A DNA stretch of 64,000 bases from Cricetomys ansorgei (GCA_026225945.1 JAMJFZ010001258.1:8904001-8968000); one strand, 5' to 3'. Positions 23,511 to 35,654 are shown, counted from the stretch's first letter. A program made the numbers and translations. Notes: generated from the letters alone by a model not told the origin.

Positions 23511-25130
23511 ACTTTGGAAACTTCTATTGTCATCCCAAGTTCCAATGCAAGTGAAATTATTTCCCGAAAGCCATTCCTCTTAGGACCAAATTTTAGATCT
23601 TAGTATCTCACTAAATACAAAGAAGGCAAAAATATTTTTTCCACAATATATTTATGACTCTGACAAATGATAGCTCATGAATCATTTACTCAAACCACCC
23701 ACTATACAAACATCTCTGGATCAGTTAACAAAATAGTATAGGTATAAGCAATGTTAGTGAAAGCAACATTTCTTTTTTTTTTTTTCCTGCAGATCTGTGT
23801 GAGGGACTGGAATAAGATTGCTCTTATAGTATGTTTCAGATGGGTTTTGAGAGAATGGCATTCCTAAGCATTGCAAGGCTTGATCATCTACTCACATTTA
23901 TGCCTGGGGAGAAAAGCTTTGAAGAACCAGGGCTTAGTATACCTGGGGCCTGTTTCTGACTTCAACCTTGTTCTCCACAAATATGCTTTTCTACTACAGC
24001 AGCTTACCAGTGTTATTAGGCAATGGTAGAATGGGTATCTGGCAAAATGGACAGGGCTAGGCAGGGAGAATGATGAAAGTTATGCTCTATCCAACCGCTG
24101 GAAACACTGTCATGTGAATGATATTAAACTAAAAGAAAATGTATTCAATTAAAATCTCAAATTAAAATGAGTATATGAAGTTGACTGGTAGATAAAGTCA
24201 TACAAAAGGATAAGAGACATGTTGAATTTCTGAAGACAAAAGACTGGAGTGAACCAAACCTTCAGTTACAATCAAATAAATTGTATGAATATCTGAGATC
24301 CTGATTTGTGTTAGATACACATAATCCTCTGTGATGCTATTTTCATGGGCAGTCTCCCTCTGACAATAATTACAATTGATACAGGATGACAAGGAGTGAA
24401 GTGGCAGGGATGAGTGCAACCATATGGAAAAAAATGGGAAAGTTTTTTCAAGAGTCTTTTGGTGAGAGAACTGATACAGGATGCTTTTCTTAACTCCCCA
24501 ACAACATTAATGAATGTTATCATTTGAGCTAATGTCTTAAAGGATGTGGGCACTGACTTTATATCAAGCAATTCTGTTTAATGCCATTCCTACAGAGAAA
24601 GATATCAGAAAGGGAGAATCCCTTGAAATATTTATAAAGGGAGAATCGCTTGAAATATTTATTAAGGGGAATAGGACAAGGTTGGCAACTGCTTTGATCC
24701 TGACTCGGAGTTGAAAAGACTTTATACTATTTTAGATGTAGTACCTGAGATGAAATGGCTATGTTGAATCTAGTGGAGATAATTATTTAGACAATATGAT
24801 TTTATTTACCTGCATTCATTGATAATGGATCTGGAAACAATACATTGATTATCTTCTTTATTTCACTTTCATAAATACATTGTAACAATTTAGAGAATGA
24901 AAACAGCAATCTAAAAATGATAAAATCTATATTTTTTTATGTATGTTTGTTTGGCTTATATAAATCAATTTTTAAAAAATTGGATTCATTCCATCTCTAT
25001 GATTTTCAGAATCTCTAAGGGCTAGCTGATACTACTAGCTGTTTTGAAGTCTTGTACAGTAATGGGGAAATTACTTGGATTTTTATAGAATTGGAGGAAA
25101 CTCTCAAAGAAAACAATGCTGAACAGCTTT
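23511..25130. other. Unique stretch with a small tandem duplication
   Basis: No repeat family or gene recognised. A T-run lies at 23771-23785 and a 27-bp tandem duplication at 24609-24662. Minus-strand frames of 73 and 86 codons (24198-24571) overlap in different frames. Confidence 0.5.
24609..24662. repeat. 27-bp tandem duplication
   Basis: Two adjacent copies of a 27-bp unit beginning 'aaagggagaatc' and ending 'gaaatatttat', differing at one base (C in the first, G in the second). A partial third start follows. Confidence 0.9.
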
Positions 25131-25134
25131 TTAA

Positions 25135-26035
25135 ATTTTTTTCTTTAAAATTTTTTTCTTTCTCTCTTACAACTTAAACTTTCCAATCCTCCCTCCTACA
25201 CTCTCTCCCCTCCTCCCAATTCCCCCCATCTCCCCTCTCCTTCAGATCTACATTCCCTGCCTCCTCCCACTCACAAACAAACCCCTCCTGCTTCTCTCCA
25301 CAGAAAAGGAGAGTCCTCCCAGGGTTACCACTTAAACAAGACATGCATAGCAAGATGGAACAAGGCTGCTCACTAGTCCCTACATCAAGGGTAGCCTAGG
25401 CAACCCAGCAGGAACAAAAGGGTCCCCAGAGCAGAAAAAAGGGTCAGAGACTCCACCCCTCCAGCTTGTAGTTTTTTTAAGGACACCAGTCCAGAAGGTC
25501 ATAAGATATATTTTGGAGCCCTGTAGGTTCTGTTTCTGTCCCTTCAGTTTCTGTGAATCTCTAAGAATGCTAGTCAGTTGATACAGTGGGGATTGTTCTC
25601 CTGGTGTCTTCAACACCTCTAGTCTCTGTCATGCCTCTGCCCCATCTTCTGCAATGTTCCCCACCTCTGCATGATGTTTGGCCCTGGGCCTCTCCATATG
25701 CTCCCATCAGCTATTGGAGGCAGCCCCACTGATGAAGATTAGGCTAGACACCTATCTATGAGCAGAGCATGACATCATTAGAAACCATTCCCAGGTTATC
25801 CAGTTTCTAGTTCCTGGCCTGCCTTTCAGTTTCAGGCATGGGGTTCTGCCCTTCCATTTTCCCAGAGGATCCTGCAAGGAGAATAGTCCATAGGTTTGAA
25901 GTTTTGTGGCTGAGATGATGTCCCAGTTCCACCACTGGAAGCCTTGCCTGGCTATAGGAGATGGCTTGTTCAATTATTAGAGATCCTTGCTAGTGTCTCC
26001 ATCATAGATTCCAGTGATTTTTCACTTTGAACAAG
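25135..26035 (-). mobile_element. L1 (Lx-type) 3' end, minus strand
   Basis: The left end is the polypyrimidine tract (25150-25300), the reverse complement of the G-rich polypurine tract of L1 3' UTRs. It is followed by 'aaacaagacatgcatagcaa', 'gtagcctaggcaacccagca', 'aaagggtccccagagcag', 'gcatgatgtttggccctggg', 'gaagccttgcctggctatag' and 'agagatccttgctagtgtct'. Frames of 78 and 73 codons on the minus strand are L1 non-coding sequence. Confidence 0.8.
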
Positions 26036-26039
26036 CTTT

Positions 26040-26665
26040 TAAAATGGTGTTGGGAGGTTCATATTTCAGGAAGATTTTATATGTCCCAAGGTACTGTCTA
26101 GGAAAGTGAATTTTGGTAACTTTCGTCACTCAAATAAAAGCACCTGTACCGACTTTATTTAGAACCTCCCAGTGTGTGCCAAGATATAATCATTGCTTCT
26201 TGTGGATAGTTCTACAATCAATCCTATTAACGTTACATAGAATCAATCCAAATAACATTGCATCAGTTTATAAAAGTTCTATCACATAACCCTTGCTTTT
26301 CTTCACATTTATGTCAAATACACTACTAAGAATATTTTTTTACAGCTTTTCAATAAATTAATATTTCCATTTTTAGGATCTCATTATCTTTGCCTCCTTG
26401 GACAAGCTAAGTCAAGACTTTGTGAATAATTGTATCCCACCATACTGAAATTCTTAAGATCAAAATATACCTCAGCAATTTCTACAATTTTCAAGTTTGA
26501 ACTAACCTACATTGTTTGTATTTTAGGTACTCAATTACATTACAAAACTTTAGATTCTTTTGCAATTTTGTTGTTTATAATCCATCAATCTTCACTTGCA
26601 TTGATGACTAGATCTTTATGATACTTTGTATTGCTGAACACACTGAATGGTTTTACTGTATAAAG
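26040..26665. other. Unique AT-rich stretch
   Basis: No repeat recognised. A 63-codon frame at 26430-26621 has no domain. Confidence 0.5.
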
Positions 26666-26678
26666 ACAATAGATCAAG

Positions 26679-26933
26679 CTAGGCAGGGGATGGTGCACAC
26701 CTTTAATCCCAGCACTCGGGAGACAGGTGGATCTCTGTGAGGCCAGCCTGGTCTACAGAGTGAGTTCCAGGACAGCCAGAGTTATAAGAGAGAAAACCTT
26801 GTCTAACAATAAAAAAAAAGAAAGAAAACAAAAAACTAACCTCACAAAACAAAACCCCCAAAACAAAGAAAAAAAAAAAACAAAAAACAAAAAATAAGGA
26901 AAACCAAAACCAAAACAACAACAAAAGCAAAAA
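26679..26933 (+). mobile_element. B1 SINE with long A-rich tail, intact target duplication
   Basis: Plus-strand B1: 'acacctttaatcccagcact', 'ggtggatctctgtgaggcca', 'gcctggtctacagagtgagt' and 'tccaggacagccagagttat', then an A-rich tail of about 120 bp (26811-26933) broken by C. A perfect 13-bp duplication, 'acaatagatcaag', flanks it at 26666-26678 and 26934-26946. Intact duplications and a long tail suggest a relatively recent insertion. The 80-codon minus frame at 26703-26945 is the tail read backwards. Confidence 0.95.
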
Positions 26934-27019
26934 ACAATAGATCAAGGACTTGAACCACCATCTACATAATTTAGAGTCTTCCTATGTCTGGCTGCTGCCT
27001 ATTTCCATTAGAAATTATT

Positions 27020-27745
27020 TAGACTTGATCAGTTACATGTCATTGAGTTATCTTGATGCTGTGACAGGGGACATGATCTAGGTCCTCTGATGTAGGTCCT
27101 CTAACTCTATGAGGCTTGCTCTTCTGGTGTCTCCAAGCTCTGTGGTCCTGGAAATGCCTTCTCTCCTTTTGCCAGATTTTCAAAGCTCTGCACGATGGTT
27201 GGCTCTGGGCTTCTGCATCTGTTCCCATCAACTGCCTGCAGAAGCTTCTCTGATGGAGACTGAACTAGGTACCAATCCATGAGTAGAACAGGACATCATC
27301 AGGAATCATCTCTAGGTTATCCAGTCTTTAGTTCCTGAACATACTTTGCAGAATCAGGCATGGGTTCTCTCCCTTGGCATGAGGCTCTGACCTTCCATAG
27401 TCCCAGTGGGTCCTCTAGGAAGGATGGGTTATAGGTCTAAGGTTTTAGGGCTGGGGTGGTGTCCCAGTTCTTCCACTGGGAGCCTTGCTTGCTACAAGAA
27501 ATAGTCTAGCCAGGTTCCCCATCCCCCATTGCTAGAGGTCCTTGCAAAGGACTTCATCATGAGTTCTGGTAATTTTCCACTGACCTTGGTCTCCAGCTAC
27601 CCCTTCAACTTCCCCCAGTTATGGATGTCCCTCCATACTCTCCCTCCCTCCATCTCTCTCTCCATACCTGGCCTCACGTCCTCCTGTCCCCACCCTCCAT
27701 CAGCCCACACAAAGGTGGGGAGGCATCTGAGGCACTTGCCTTCTT
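27020..27745 (-). mobile_element. L1 (Lx-type) 3' UTR, minus strand
   Basis: Shares blocks with 25480-26035 in the same order: 'ctcttctggtgtctccaagc', 'gcacgatggttggctctggg', 'ctgcatctgttcccatcaac', 'accaatccatgagtagaaca', 'ggtggtgtcccagttcttcc' and 'ccattgctagaggtccttgc'. It continues into the pyrimidine-rich part (27600-27700). The L1 3' terminus is missing at the left, so this is an internal 3' UTR piece. Confidence 0.78.
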
Positions 27746-27831
27746 TCTTTAATATGTATACATATAAATAAAATCGCACTATTTTGTGCCAATGCTGTAT
27801 TTATTTTATGTTTTATTTTCTTCAATTGTAT

Positions 27832-28388
27832 TGAAGCTTTTTTAAAATTTTATTTTTGGAGGATTAATAAAATTACAACATCTCTTTCTTCTGTTCCCTC
27901 CCTCCAAATCTTCCCATAGACTCCTCCTCACTCTCCTTCAAATTCATGGCCCCTTTTCATTACTTGTTCAGTAGCTGTTACTGTATTCATATATGTATGT
28001 AGATGTATATGCACATATGTATATGCATATGTGTATATGTAGATACATATATATTCCTAAACAACTTGTTTTCTCCATTATGATGTTAGGGGCATTAAGT
28101 TTTCAGTGCTATTGGTGCTGGAAAAGCAATCGGTGTGCTCTGCCCTGGAGAGAACCGCTCCTGCCACTTCCAGCTCCCTCAGTTGCTGTAGTTCTTTTTA
28201 TAGAGTTGAGGCCTCCTGGGCTTTTCCTCTTCCACCTTGGCATGTCCTTGGCACGTCCACTGGTATCGTTCCTGTTTAGCTCACATTTGGATAGTCATAC
28301 TGGTGAACTGTTATGTATGAGTTTAGCTTCTGATATTAATTCTTTACAGGAACTTCTGAACTATTTCCCCTATAGACTGTGCAATTTC
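27832..28388 (-). mobile_element. L1 (Lx-type) 3' end, minus strand
   Basis: A terminus-like 'ttttggaggattaataaaat' is followed by a polypyrimidine tract (27888-27950), 'aaattcatggccccttttca', a TATG-rich tract (27985-28055), 'tgtgctctgccctggagaga', 'cagttgctgtagttcttttt', 'agttgaggcctcctgggctt' and 'cacgtccactggtatcgttc'. All are consecutive blocks of the L1 3' UTR read backwards. The 147-codon plus frame at 27993-28436 runs antisense through this element. Confidence 0.82.
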
Positions 28389-29185
28389 ACATTTTTACCT
28401 ATGGCAACAGAAGTCCCAACATCTCAATATTGTTAGCAAACACCTTGGGTTTTCTGGCTCATTTATCTTTATTGTGTTTAAAATTAGACCTCATTTACAG
28501 TATGAAGTGGAAACTCATTGCGGTTTTACTTTGCATCTTTATGACAGATAATAAGCTAAGGGAATATTGCATAGGCACATTGACACTATCATTTTTATTT
28601 TATTTTTATTTTTTTACTAATCATTAACATGGTTTCCTCTTTCCTCTCTCTCTCTAGTTTTCTTCACTTCTCCTCTCTCTCTCTTCTTTCCTCCATTTTA
28701 ATCCTTTTCTGACTCCCCCCTTCTTTATTTTCTTCTTCTCTTGCTTCTTTGAAGGATACAAGAAGATAAGAAATGTCTCTGCTTACTTGGCTTTGTTTCT
28801 TCCACACGTAATCAACTATCTGAAGTTGTGTCTCCTAGGTGATGGTTATTGTTCGGAGCCAAATGTGTTTGATTCTGACTTTAATCTATTAACATCTTTT
28901 TACATAGGCCTAAAAATGGAAATCGTTATTATTTGCTTAAGTCGGTCTCATAAGAGACTACTCTATTACAGGCATCTTTTTAATATGTTGATTTTTTTAA
29001 GCAAAGAAGAGACAATATCTATATTCTTAGTACTCACTTTTTATGAAAAAAGGTAAGGAGTTAGCATTTCTATGGGTTTCATGAATAGCAAATATATGTG
29101 TCAATTGTTTTTCATTTCCAATTGTCTCAGTTATACATTTTGAGCTTGAAGTGCTTCTTATCTCTGTTTTTGTTTGTTTGGCTAT
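28389..29185. other. Unique stretch with TC-rich tract
   Basis: No repeat family recognised apart from a TC-rich tract at 28641-28690. Frames of 82 and 89 codons are hydrophobic by composition and unsupported. Confidence 0.5.
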
Positions 29186-29191
29186 TTGTTC

Positions 29192-29345
29192 TGGTGGGAA
29201 CCGGTAATCCCAGCACTCAGAAGAATAAGGAAGGAATATCATTGTGAGTTCAACACACCATATAGCATGGGATACACAGTGCATGTGACACAAGACATTG
29301 TGGACTTCAGGATAAGATCCTGTCCCAAAATGCAAAAGAAACAAG
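29192..29345 (+). repeat. Degenerate B1-like SINE
   Basis: 'ggtaatcccagcactcagaa' and 'tcattgtgagttcaacacac' followed by 'ataagatcctgtcccaaaat' match the B1 order, with heavy divergence and an insertion in the middle. Confidence 0.6.
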
Positions 29346-30029
29346 AAAGTAGAATTATTCATATTCTAGGTTTTTGTGCTCCTGATATTCCACCAGAATT
29401 TCATTTTAAAAATTCATTTCCCCATTCACTTCCTAATCCCACCCAAGGGACCATTCATCTCCTTTTATTTCGTTACATTTCACCTCATGTTTCAAAATGC
29501 CATTTATAGTATTGTTTTTGTCCCTGGGATTTGATATATGTAAAGAAGGACAAATCTGAGAGGTGATCAGGCTTCCCCAAAGAAGAGCTGGGATTTACAG
29601 AGGACTTTTGGCCAGCTCTCCTGTCTTCATTCTCTCCTTTTACCTTTGCCAAGACACCAAGAGCTTGCCGTATTGGTGGAGGGCTTCCTGCCATTCTCAC
29701 AGATGGGCTCAGATAATGGGGTTAGGAAATAATGTGTTAGAATCAAACAAAGTCATTAGAAATTATTGCCAACAGATGTTCATGAATTTCTCTAAAATGA
29801 ATTGATCTGCCCATTTGGGTCGCTAAAAATGTCATAGGTCACTGTGCTTAATTTTTTCAGAAACATGATATACTTTAGACATTTCCAATATGAATGTTCC
29901 CTAATAAAAGGAATATGGGAGATATTGAAATGATAATGAGAGAATGATTTTGTAGATCTGCCTCGTGGAATTTTTTATTGAAAATTATTTCAAGTGTCTT
30001 TCACTGTCAAACATTCATTTTATTTTTTC

Positions 30030-30067
<38 letters not shown>

Positions 30068-31285
30068 TTTCAACAACTACTTTATCCATTCAATAATATA
30101 CATTGACACATTTAATACCAATTCTGGAATACAAATATTTTGAATAACTGAGAGCCATTGTTTTGAAGGAATTCACATGCTTTACAAAAAATAGAGTGCA
30201 TGAAAAACTATTTTGAATAACAATTGAGTGTAATATTTAATGTTAGAAAGCCTAAAATTTCAGAAAAGTATGTATATAATAATTGTAGTTCATATATGAT
30301 GACCTTGCCTTGAGGGACTCCTATTTCCAATTTAGAAAGGTGATTATTTTCAAATGAAAAGAACATAGCAGATAAATTGGAGTAATTGATGACTGTACTT
30401 TGTAATTTATAAAAAAGGCAAAGTTAGCAATTTAAGTAATGAAAAAAAAACTCTGATTGCTTTTATCTATACAAGGTGTATATATATATGTCCTACATAC
30501 ATATACATATGTAAATACATATACATACATATATATGCATTTAGCTTGCTCTTTGATAGGACCTAACGATTTGCTTTGCTTTGTTTTATTTGTCTTGTTT
30601 TGTTTTCCTTTCCCTTTGAAGGATCTAAAGCATCAAAGGCTGAAAATATGCATTTGATCAGGCCAGGATACATCTGTTACTTGCTAAGAAAAGAATGCTA
30701 ACATATATATCAGAAATTTCACATTTCCTAGGAGATGAAATGGTTTGTAACGAGGTAAAATGCTTCAGTTTACCAAGAATAATCCCAACATGTAGGTCTT
30801 TGTCAGATGCCTGTTTAGCACTGTGCTCTCTTCCGCTGCAATATTGAATGGTATATTGGAAATTACTATAAATAAAGCAAATAATTTTAAAAAAATTTAT
30901 TTTAAGTTAAATTTCAATCCAAATGTGGAATTTCAGCATATATGAAGGAGAAATTTGAATAAAGAGACAGGAAGTGATGTGCATGTCTATGCCTGGTGAA
31001 ATTCTCTTGACAGCTCTGGAATTTTCATATATCATAAAGACAACTAGAATGGTATGTAATTCTGCTTTAGAGGAAGGGGAAGGTGGAGGGAATTTGGGCA
31101 GAAATAAAATGAAAATAGAGCTTAACTGCTTGTGTAAATGGATGCCCATTCCTGGCACAAAAGAATATAGGTGTTTAATAGGCCATGGCTAAACATTATG
31201 TGGTCATGAACAGAAAATTGCTAGAAACAGCAGAAAGATATTACTCTCCAGGTTCATAAGTATGCTGTTATCAGCAAGGAATCAT
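29346..31285. other. Unique stretch with microsatellites
   Basis: Holds a (TG)17 run at 30031-30065 and TA/TACA repeats at 30478-30535. Frames of 60-111 codons have no domain. No other repeat family recognised. Confidence 0.5.
30031..30065. repeat. (TG)17 microsatellite
   Basis: Uninterrupted TG dinucleotides. Confidence 0.95.
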
Positions 31286-31289
31286 TCAA

Positions 31290-31401
31290 AAAAAAAAAAG
31301 AAACACTTTCTTTAAAGGATAGTATAGTAGAGGAGGAAAAGATCTACAAGTAACTTAGAAATGTTTAGAGCACAAATAATGAACTTTCCAAGAGATGAGC
31401 A
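31290..31401 (+). mobile_element. L1 (Lx-type) 3' UTR, left part, split by an LTR
   Basis: 'aaagatctacaagtaactta' and 'gaactttccaagagatgagc' correspond to the L1 block that precedes 'accaattggttatccaatac'. The partner block appears at 32327, after LTR copy B. The same junction is uninterrupted at 36470-36560. Confidence 0.65.
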
Positions 31402-32321
31402 TGTAGAAGAGCAGGCCTGTCTGAAAGCTAGGAAGGGTCTGATGCCAGGGGTCTGCATTCAGAACCCTGTGTGGTCTGGATGGAATGTAGAGACACCTTT
31501 AATTCCAGTATACAGAAGACAGTGGTGATCCCTGCCTGAAATCCCTAAGAAAAACAGAGTGTAGAGTCAGACACAGGAAGCAGAACTCAGGAGTCAGTGT
31601 CACACAGGAAGTGACATCTGAGATGAGTCAGAGTGAATGGCAAAGTGACTGAACAGAGGACGAGTTAGCAGAATGAGTCAGAGTGAGGACATTCCCAACT
31701 CTCACTATAGAGGAGCAGACTCTCAGCTCAGAGAGAGGTCAGTTACAGAAAACTCAGTCACAGAGCCAGTTACAGCACTCAGTTACAGAGGCAGGATGGA
31801 GCAGTGAGAGCTCAGAGACAGACACAAAGATACCTCAGAGCTCAGCAGAAGAAGTCATTATCAGACAGGAAGAGTGAGTCAGTGTTAGGCTAAGCAAAGC
31901 AGTTCAGTCGGAGGCAGCTAGAGTTTGCCAGAATCAGAAGAGTTAATTCAGAAACTGTAGCTGTCTTCGAAGGTCAGTTTGAACCAGGCAGGTTGGAAAA
32001 CACGTTGCTCCTGAACCAAAAGAGTCAGAATTCAACAGGAGCTAATCAGAGTGGCTCAGTCAACAGGATAGACATTTGGTGTATGTACTTGATCGAGGAT
32101 CCAATGAGGCAAAGCAGTAAGTCTTGGAGGCTGAGGTTGAAGCCTTCTAGGTTCAGGCTAGTAGTTTAAATGTTCTAGATTGTATGAAATCTGAAGCCTC
32201 CCAGTTCTAGGCTTAAGAGTAGATTATACAAAGGCTGAAACTGTCTTGGGCTCCAGAATAGAACCAGTGATTGAATTAAGCAAAGAATAAACAGCCTTTT
32301 GAAACAAAATTAATGTCTACA
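31402..32321 (+). mobile_element. Solo LTR of an ERVK-like element (long family, copy B)
   Basis: TG...CA, 920 bp, flanked by an imperfect 6-bp duplication ('tgagca' at 31396-31401, 'ggagca' at 32322-32327). It matches copy A (10819-11635) in the 'gctaggaaggg' region, the 'acctttaattccag' B1-like core, the AG-rich middle, the 'aggctgaaactg' end and AATAAA at 32286-32291. The middle is an array-like stretch of GAGTCAGAG and CAGTTACAGAG motifs (31565-31870). The 64-codon frame at 31683-31877 is this AG-rich stretch. Confidence 0.75.
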
Positions 32322-32327
32322 GGAGCA

Positions 32328-32587
32328 AACCAATTGATTATCCAATACCGAATAGTCAGCCCTGAAAGCAAACATATTAGTAGCCTTATACCGAATGATC
32401 AGGTTATTATGTATTTAGGAATATGTATGTATATGCACATACATGTATGCATGTAACAACAATTTGTGGAAATAGAGACCATGAATTTGAAAGAGAACCA
32501 AGAAGGGTATGTGGGAGAGTATGAAGGGAGGAAAGGTAAGGGGAAAATAAGGTAACTATAATATAATCTCAAAAATAAAAGAAATAA
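32328..32587 (+). mobile_element. L1 (Lx-type) 3' end, right part, split by an LTR
   Basis: 'accaattgattatccaatac', 'cgaatagtcagccctgaaag', a TATG-rich tract, 'gaccatgaatttgaaagaga' and 'tataatataatctcaaaaat' give the complete L1 terminus. The terminal purine-rich block is at 32510-32550. Confidence 0.85.
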
Positions 32588-32589
32588 CT

Positions 32590-33060
32590 GAAAGTACAAA
32601 TCCCTTATTTAAAAAGACAATTTAGAAACTGGAAGAGAAAAATTAGAAATGATACAAATTTTGGTTGGTTATTGTCTTTAAATAACTGCATCATCTTAAA
32701 CTTCATTATTTCAAGGTTTGGCTTTATACTATCTGTAATATAGGAAATGAATCTACTCACAGGTATGTCTTAAGAATAAATAAATTTATGAATATGAGCA
32801 AAGATTGACAAACATGGCCAGTATGAGAAAATGACTAGTATATAGTAAGAGTTTATTACATTTTGTGATTAACACTAATGATATGTTTGGCACTGAAAAT
32901 TTCACAATTTCCTTAATTTGATTGGCATTCCTCTTTGTTCATATTAAGCTCATTCTGGCTGAATATAACCCATGTGGAGATATATTATAATTTTGCTGGA
33001 TTAGCTTTAAAGAATGTATACTAGTTTTTCAAATATAAAATTCATATTTACTTTTTCCAC
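32590..33060. other. Unique stretch
   Basis: No feature recognised. Confidence 0.5.
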
Positions 33061-33061
33061 T

Positions 33062-33211
33062 GTAAAAATATATTTTAATTGAAACAGGATTACAGAACTT
33101 TGCCTCCTCTAGCCTGCCCCATGTACCCTCCCTCAACTCTAACCCATGTCTTTCTTCCCAAGTTCCAAGTGGATAGCTTCTTTTTCTTTGATTATTATTG
33201 TTACATAATAA

Positions 33212-33262
<51 letters not shown>

Positions 33263-33395
33263 CATTTACATTTTATATATGTATGGATAATTATAAATAT
33301 GAAACTGAAGAGGCTTTTATTTTGTTTGTGTGTATATAGTTTCAGAGATGATTACTATATACTGGATAATCAATAAGGGGCTGGTTTTTTGAAAA
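33062..33395 (-). mobile_element. L1 (Lx-type) 3' end, minus strand, with (TG)21
   Basis: A pyrimidine-rich stretch (33100-33160), 'gattattattgttacataat', a (TG)21 run (33213-33255), 'tttacattttatatatgtat', then 'tttcagagatgattactata' and 'ctggataatcaataaggggc' follow the L1 3' end read backwards. Similarity fades after 33395. Confidence 0.68.
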
Positions 33396-35148
33396 AGAAC
33401 TATGCGTACTATATCAACATGTGTTGACTTACTTTTTCAAATTGTAATTCATTGTTTTCCTTGGACTCACAAGCAGATGGATGCCCCTGTAGTTCAGAAG
33501 CCTTTGTCTTTCTGTTTTCCTTTGATTTTTTATTATACTCCATGCCTCTCCTTGTCACCCTGTGCTTGGTTCGATGACAGCCTACATCTGTGATTGCTAC
33601 TGTAACCACAGCAACTCAGAGCATACATTCAAAAGGTTTTCTTTCTTGATATTTTAGTTTGTATGAACTGAATATTGAAATCACCAGCTCTGCCTCCTCC
33701 TGTGCAGGTGTTAAATGTCAATGGTTTGGGGAAGATGACAAAGGAAAAACAGAAAAAAGAACTCTCCCAACACCTTAAAAATCAATAAGTAAGAGCCAAA
33801 GTGGGGGGAATTGTTTTATCTATTCTGCCTTTGAATTCATGGCAATGCAAGGCTTTCTTCTGCCAAAGAGAATTTGAAGATGGAAGTAATAAAGTCCTGT
33901 GTATGTGGTCTAAGCACAGAGAAAAACGTGGGTTACTTCGCTCCCAGCACAAAAACACTTGAGTTAAGATTCCTTTTGACTGTTTCCAAACCCAGTGATT
34001 TGAAGCAGCCCAATCATCCCAGTGGAACCTTGACTTTCTCATGTGTGGAATGTCAGGGGAAACTCTTCCTTTGCCAGATTGTTATATGAAGTGGAAGAGA
34101 GAAGGCCAGTGAGGGAGTACTTGTGCTGCAATCAGTGCTCAGGAAGTTTGTGCTTGATAATATTTCACACTGCCTCTTTTTTCAGACACTATCCTAGGCC
34201 ACTGCTCATTCTATACATACTTAAAGTAAAACACCAGATGTACTTGATACTAAGACTAGATAAGTGGAGACTCAAATAAGTCAAACAACATGGTGAAGAC
34301 CACCTCCTCTGTAAAGAAAAGAGATTTCACCTCAGTTTTGCCTAACCCTAAAAGACTCTTGTTTTCTACCATAAGTTATTCACCATCCTGTGCAAAATCC
34401 ATCCTTATCAAACGTATAGTAGCCACTGAACTGCTCAACTCCTAAAATGACATCAACACATCCGTAGAATTTGAATCTTTAATGTATTTGAATAAAAAAC
34501 AGTTCAGATTCTATCTATATTTCTACTAACTGCAGACACACTGAACTGTCCCTTTGTTTGATTTGAGTTCAGTTTTCAATTCAGTTGTTATTTAGAAGTA
34601 TTTCTTACAATATATCAGGTATGTATTCTGCATTATTCTTTCAATATTAAATATTCTCAAAACGTTCATGATTTAGGGATATTAGGAAGCCTTTTCTGTA
34701 TCTGATGATGTGATAAAGGGCCATTTTCATCAAAGTCAATGTTGAGAAATTCATTAAATAAAAAAAATTGAACCATAATTATAGCTATAGGACTGAACAA
34801 CTCTGTTTGTGAGAATAGTAGGATAGCTGCACTGGGTCATCAAAGGCCACAGCAATGAGAGCAGGGATCAGAAAGATCCACAGGAGGACACTGAATTTAC
34901 ACCAGAGGCATGACGAGACTCGCGGAGCTCTGGGCAGAGATATATGATACTTTGGTTTCACTTATGCTTTCTATAATCTATTTGACTGCTGTGCCTAAAG
35001 AGGAAATAATTAATTTTGGTTCACTCTTGCCAAACATCCCAGGTCATTTTTCCTTACCTTTATAATTTCTGGACCTATGATAATGCAGAATATCATGTCA
35101 AAAGTACTTGGCAAAGCAAAGCTGATCAGCTCAGAGTGATCATGATTT
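33396..35148. other. Unique stretch
   Basis: No repeat or gene recognised. Frames of 60-86 codons overlap on both strands at 33400-34280. A small group of three CpGs in about 16 bp lies near 34912-34927 ('gacgagactcgcggag'). Confidence 0.48.
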
Positions 35149-35149
35149 C

Positions 35150-35645
35150 CTTTTTGTTCAGTGGGCCGTAAGTTCCATTAAACAATTGTTCATTACTGCC
35201 AAGGTAAATGTGCCACTACTGAACTCCTAGGGTTATCATGTCTTGATGGCTTCTGTTGTGGTTCATAGGCATCACAGTGGGGTAAGAATGTTGGTTGGTT
35301 TCCTTCCTTGGACTGTGACTTCTGGTACAATGGAAGCTACTCCTTGGGGAGAAGGCATTCAGAGCAATCTTAGATCTGCTGCTTCTGAGCCCTCTGTCTG
35401 AAGTTCATGGTGTCTTCATCAATAGACACTTACCAGGAGGAAACCTGGTTTCCACCAGGCTATACTAATAGCCTGTAATATTTTGGGAGTCTCTTGGACA
35501 ACAGTGAGTAACAGCTCAAAAGAAGGCTGCTCATTTCTGGTGTTGGGGATTTTGTTAAGTGGTCTTTGGCTATTGGGAGCCCAGATAAGAAAATATTATT
35601 CAAACTTTGCATGAATATTTTATACACAGACTTAGAATTCTTAAT
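35150..35645 (-). mobile_element. L1 3' UTR, inverted 5' part of a second twin-primed copy
   Basis: Minus-strand blocks 'gtgccactactgaactccta', 'tggttcataggcatcacagt', 'ggtacaatggaagctactcc', 'gaagttcatggtgtcttcat' and 'ttggggattttgttaagtgg' match those at 12200-12560. They meet a plus-strand L1 head to head at about 35650, and in L1 coordinates they lie just 5' of where that part starts. Confidence 0.75.
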
Positions 35646-35654
35646 TATCATGCC

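Noticed and set aside
27993..28436. 147-codon plus-strand frame with a hydrophobic middle
   Set aside because: It is antisense to an L1 3' UTR and begins in a TATG-rich tract.
29174..29509. 111-codon frames on both strands
   Set aside because: They overlap a degenerate B1-like SINE and mirror each other.
31402..32321. Considered as a full provirus with copy A as its partner LTR
   Set aside because: The two copies are 20 kb apart, each with its own 6-bp flank and each inside a different L1, so they are separate solo LTRs.
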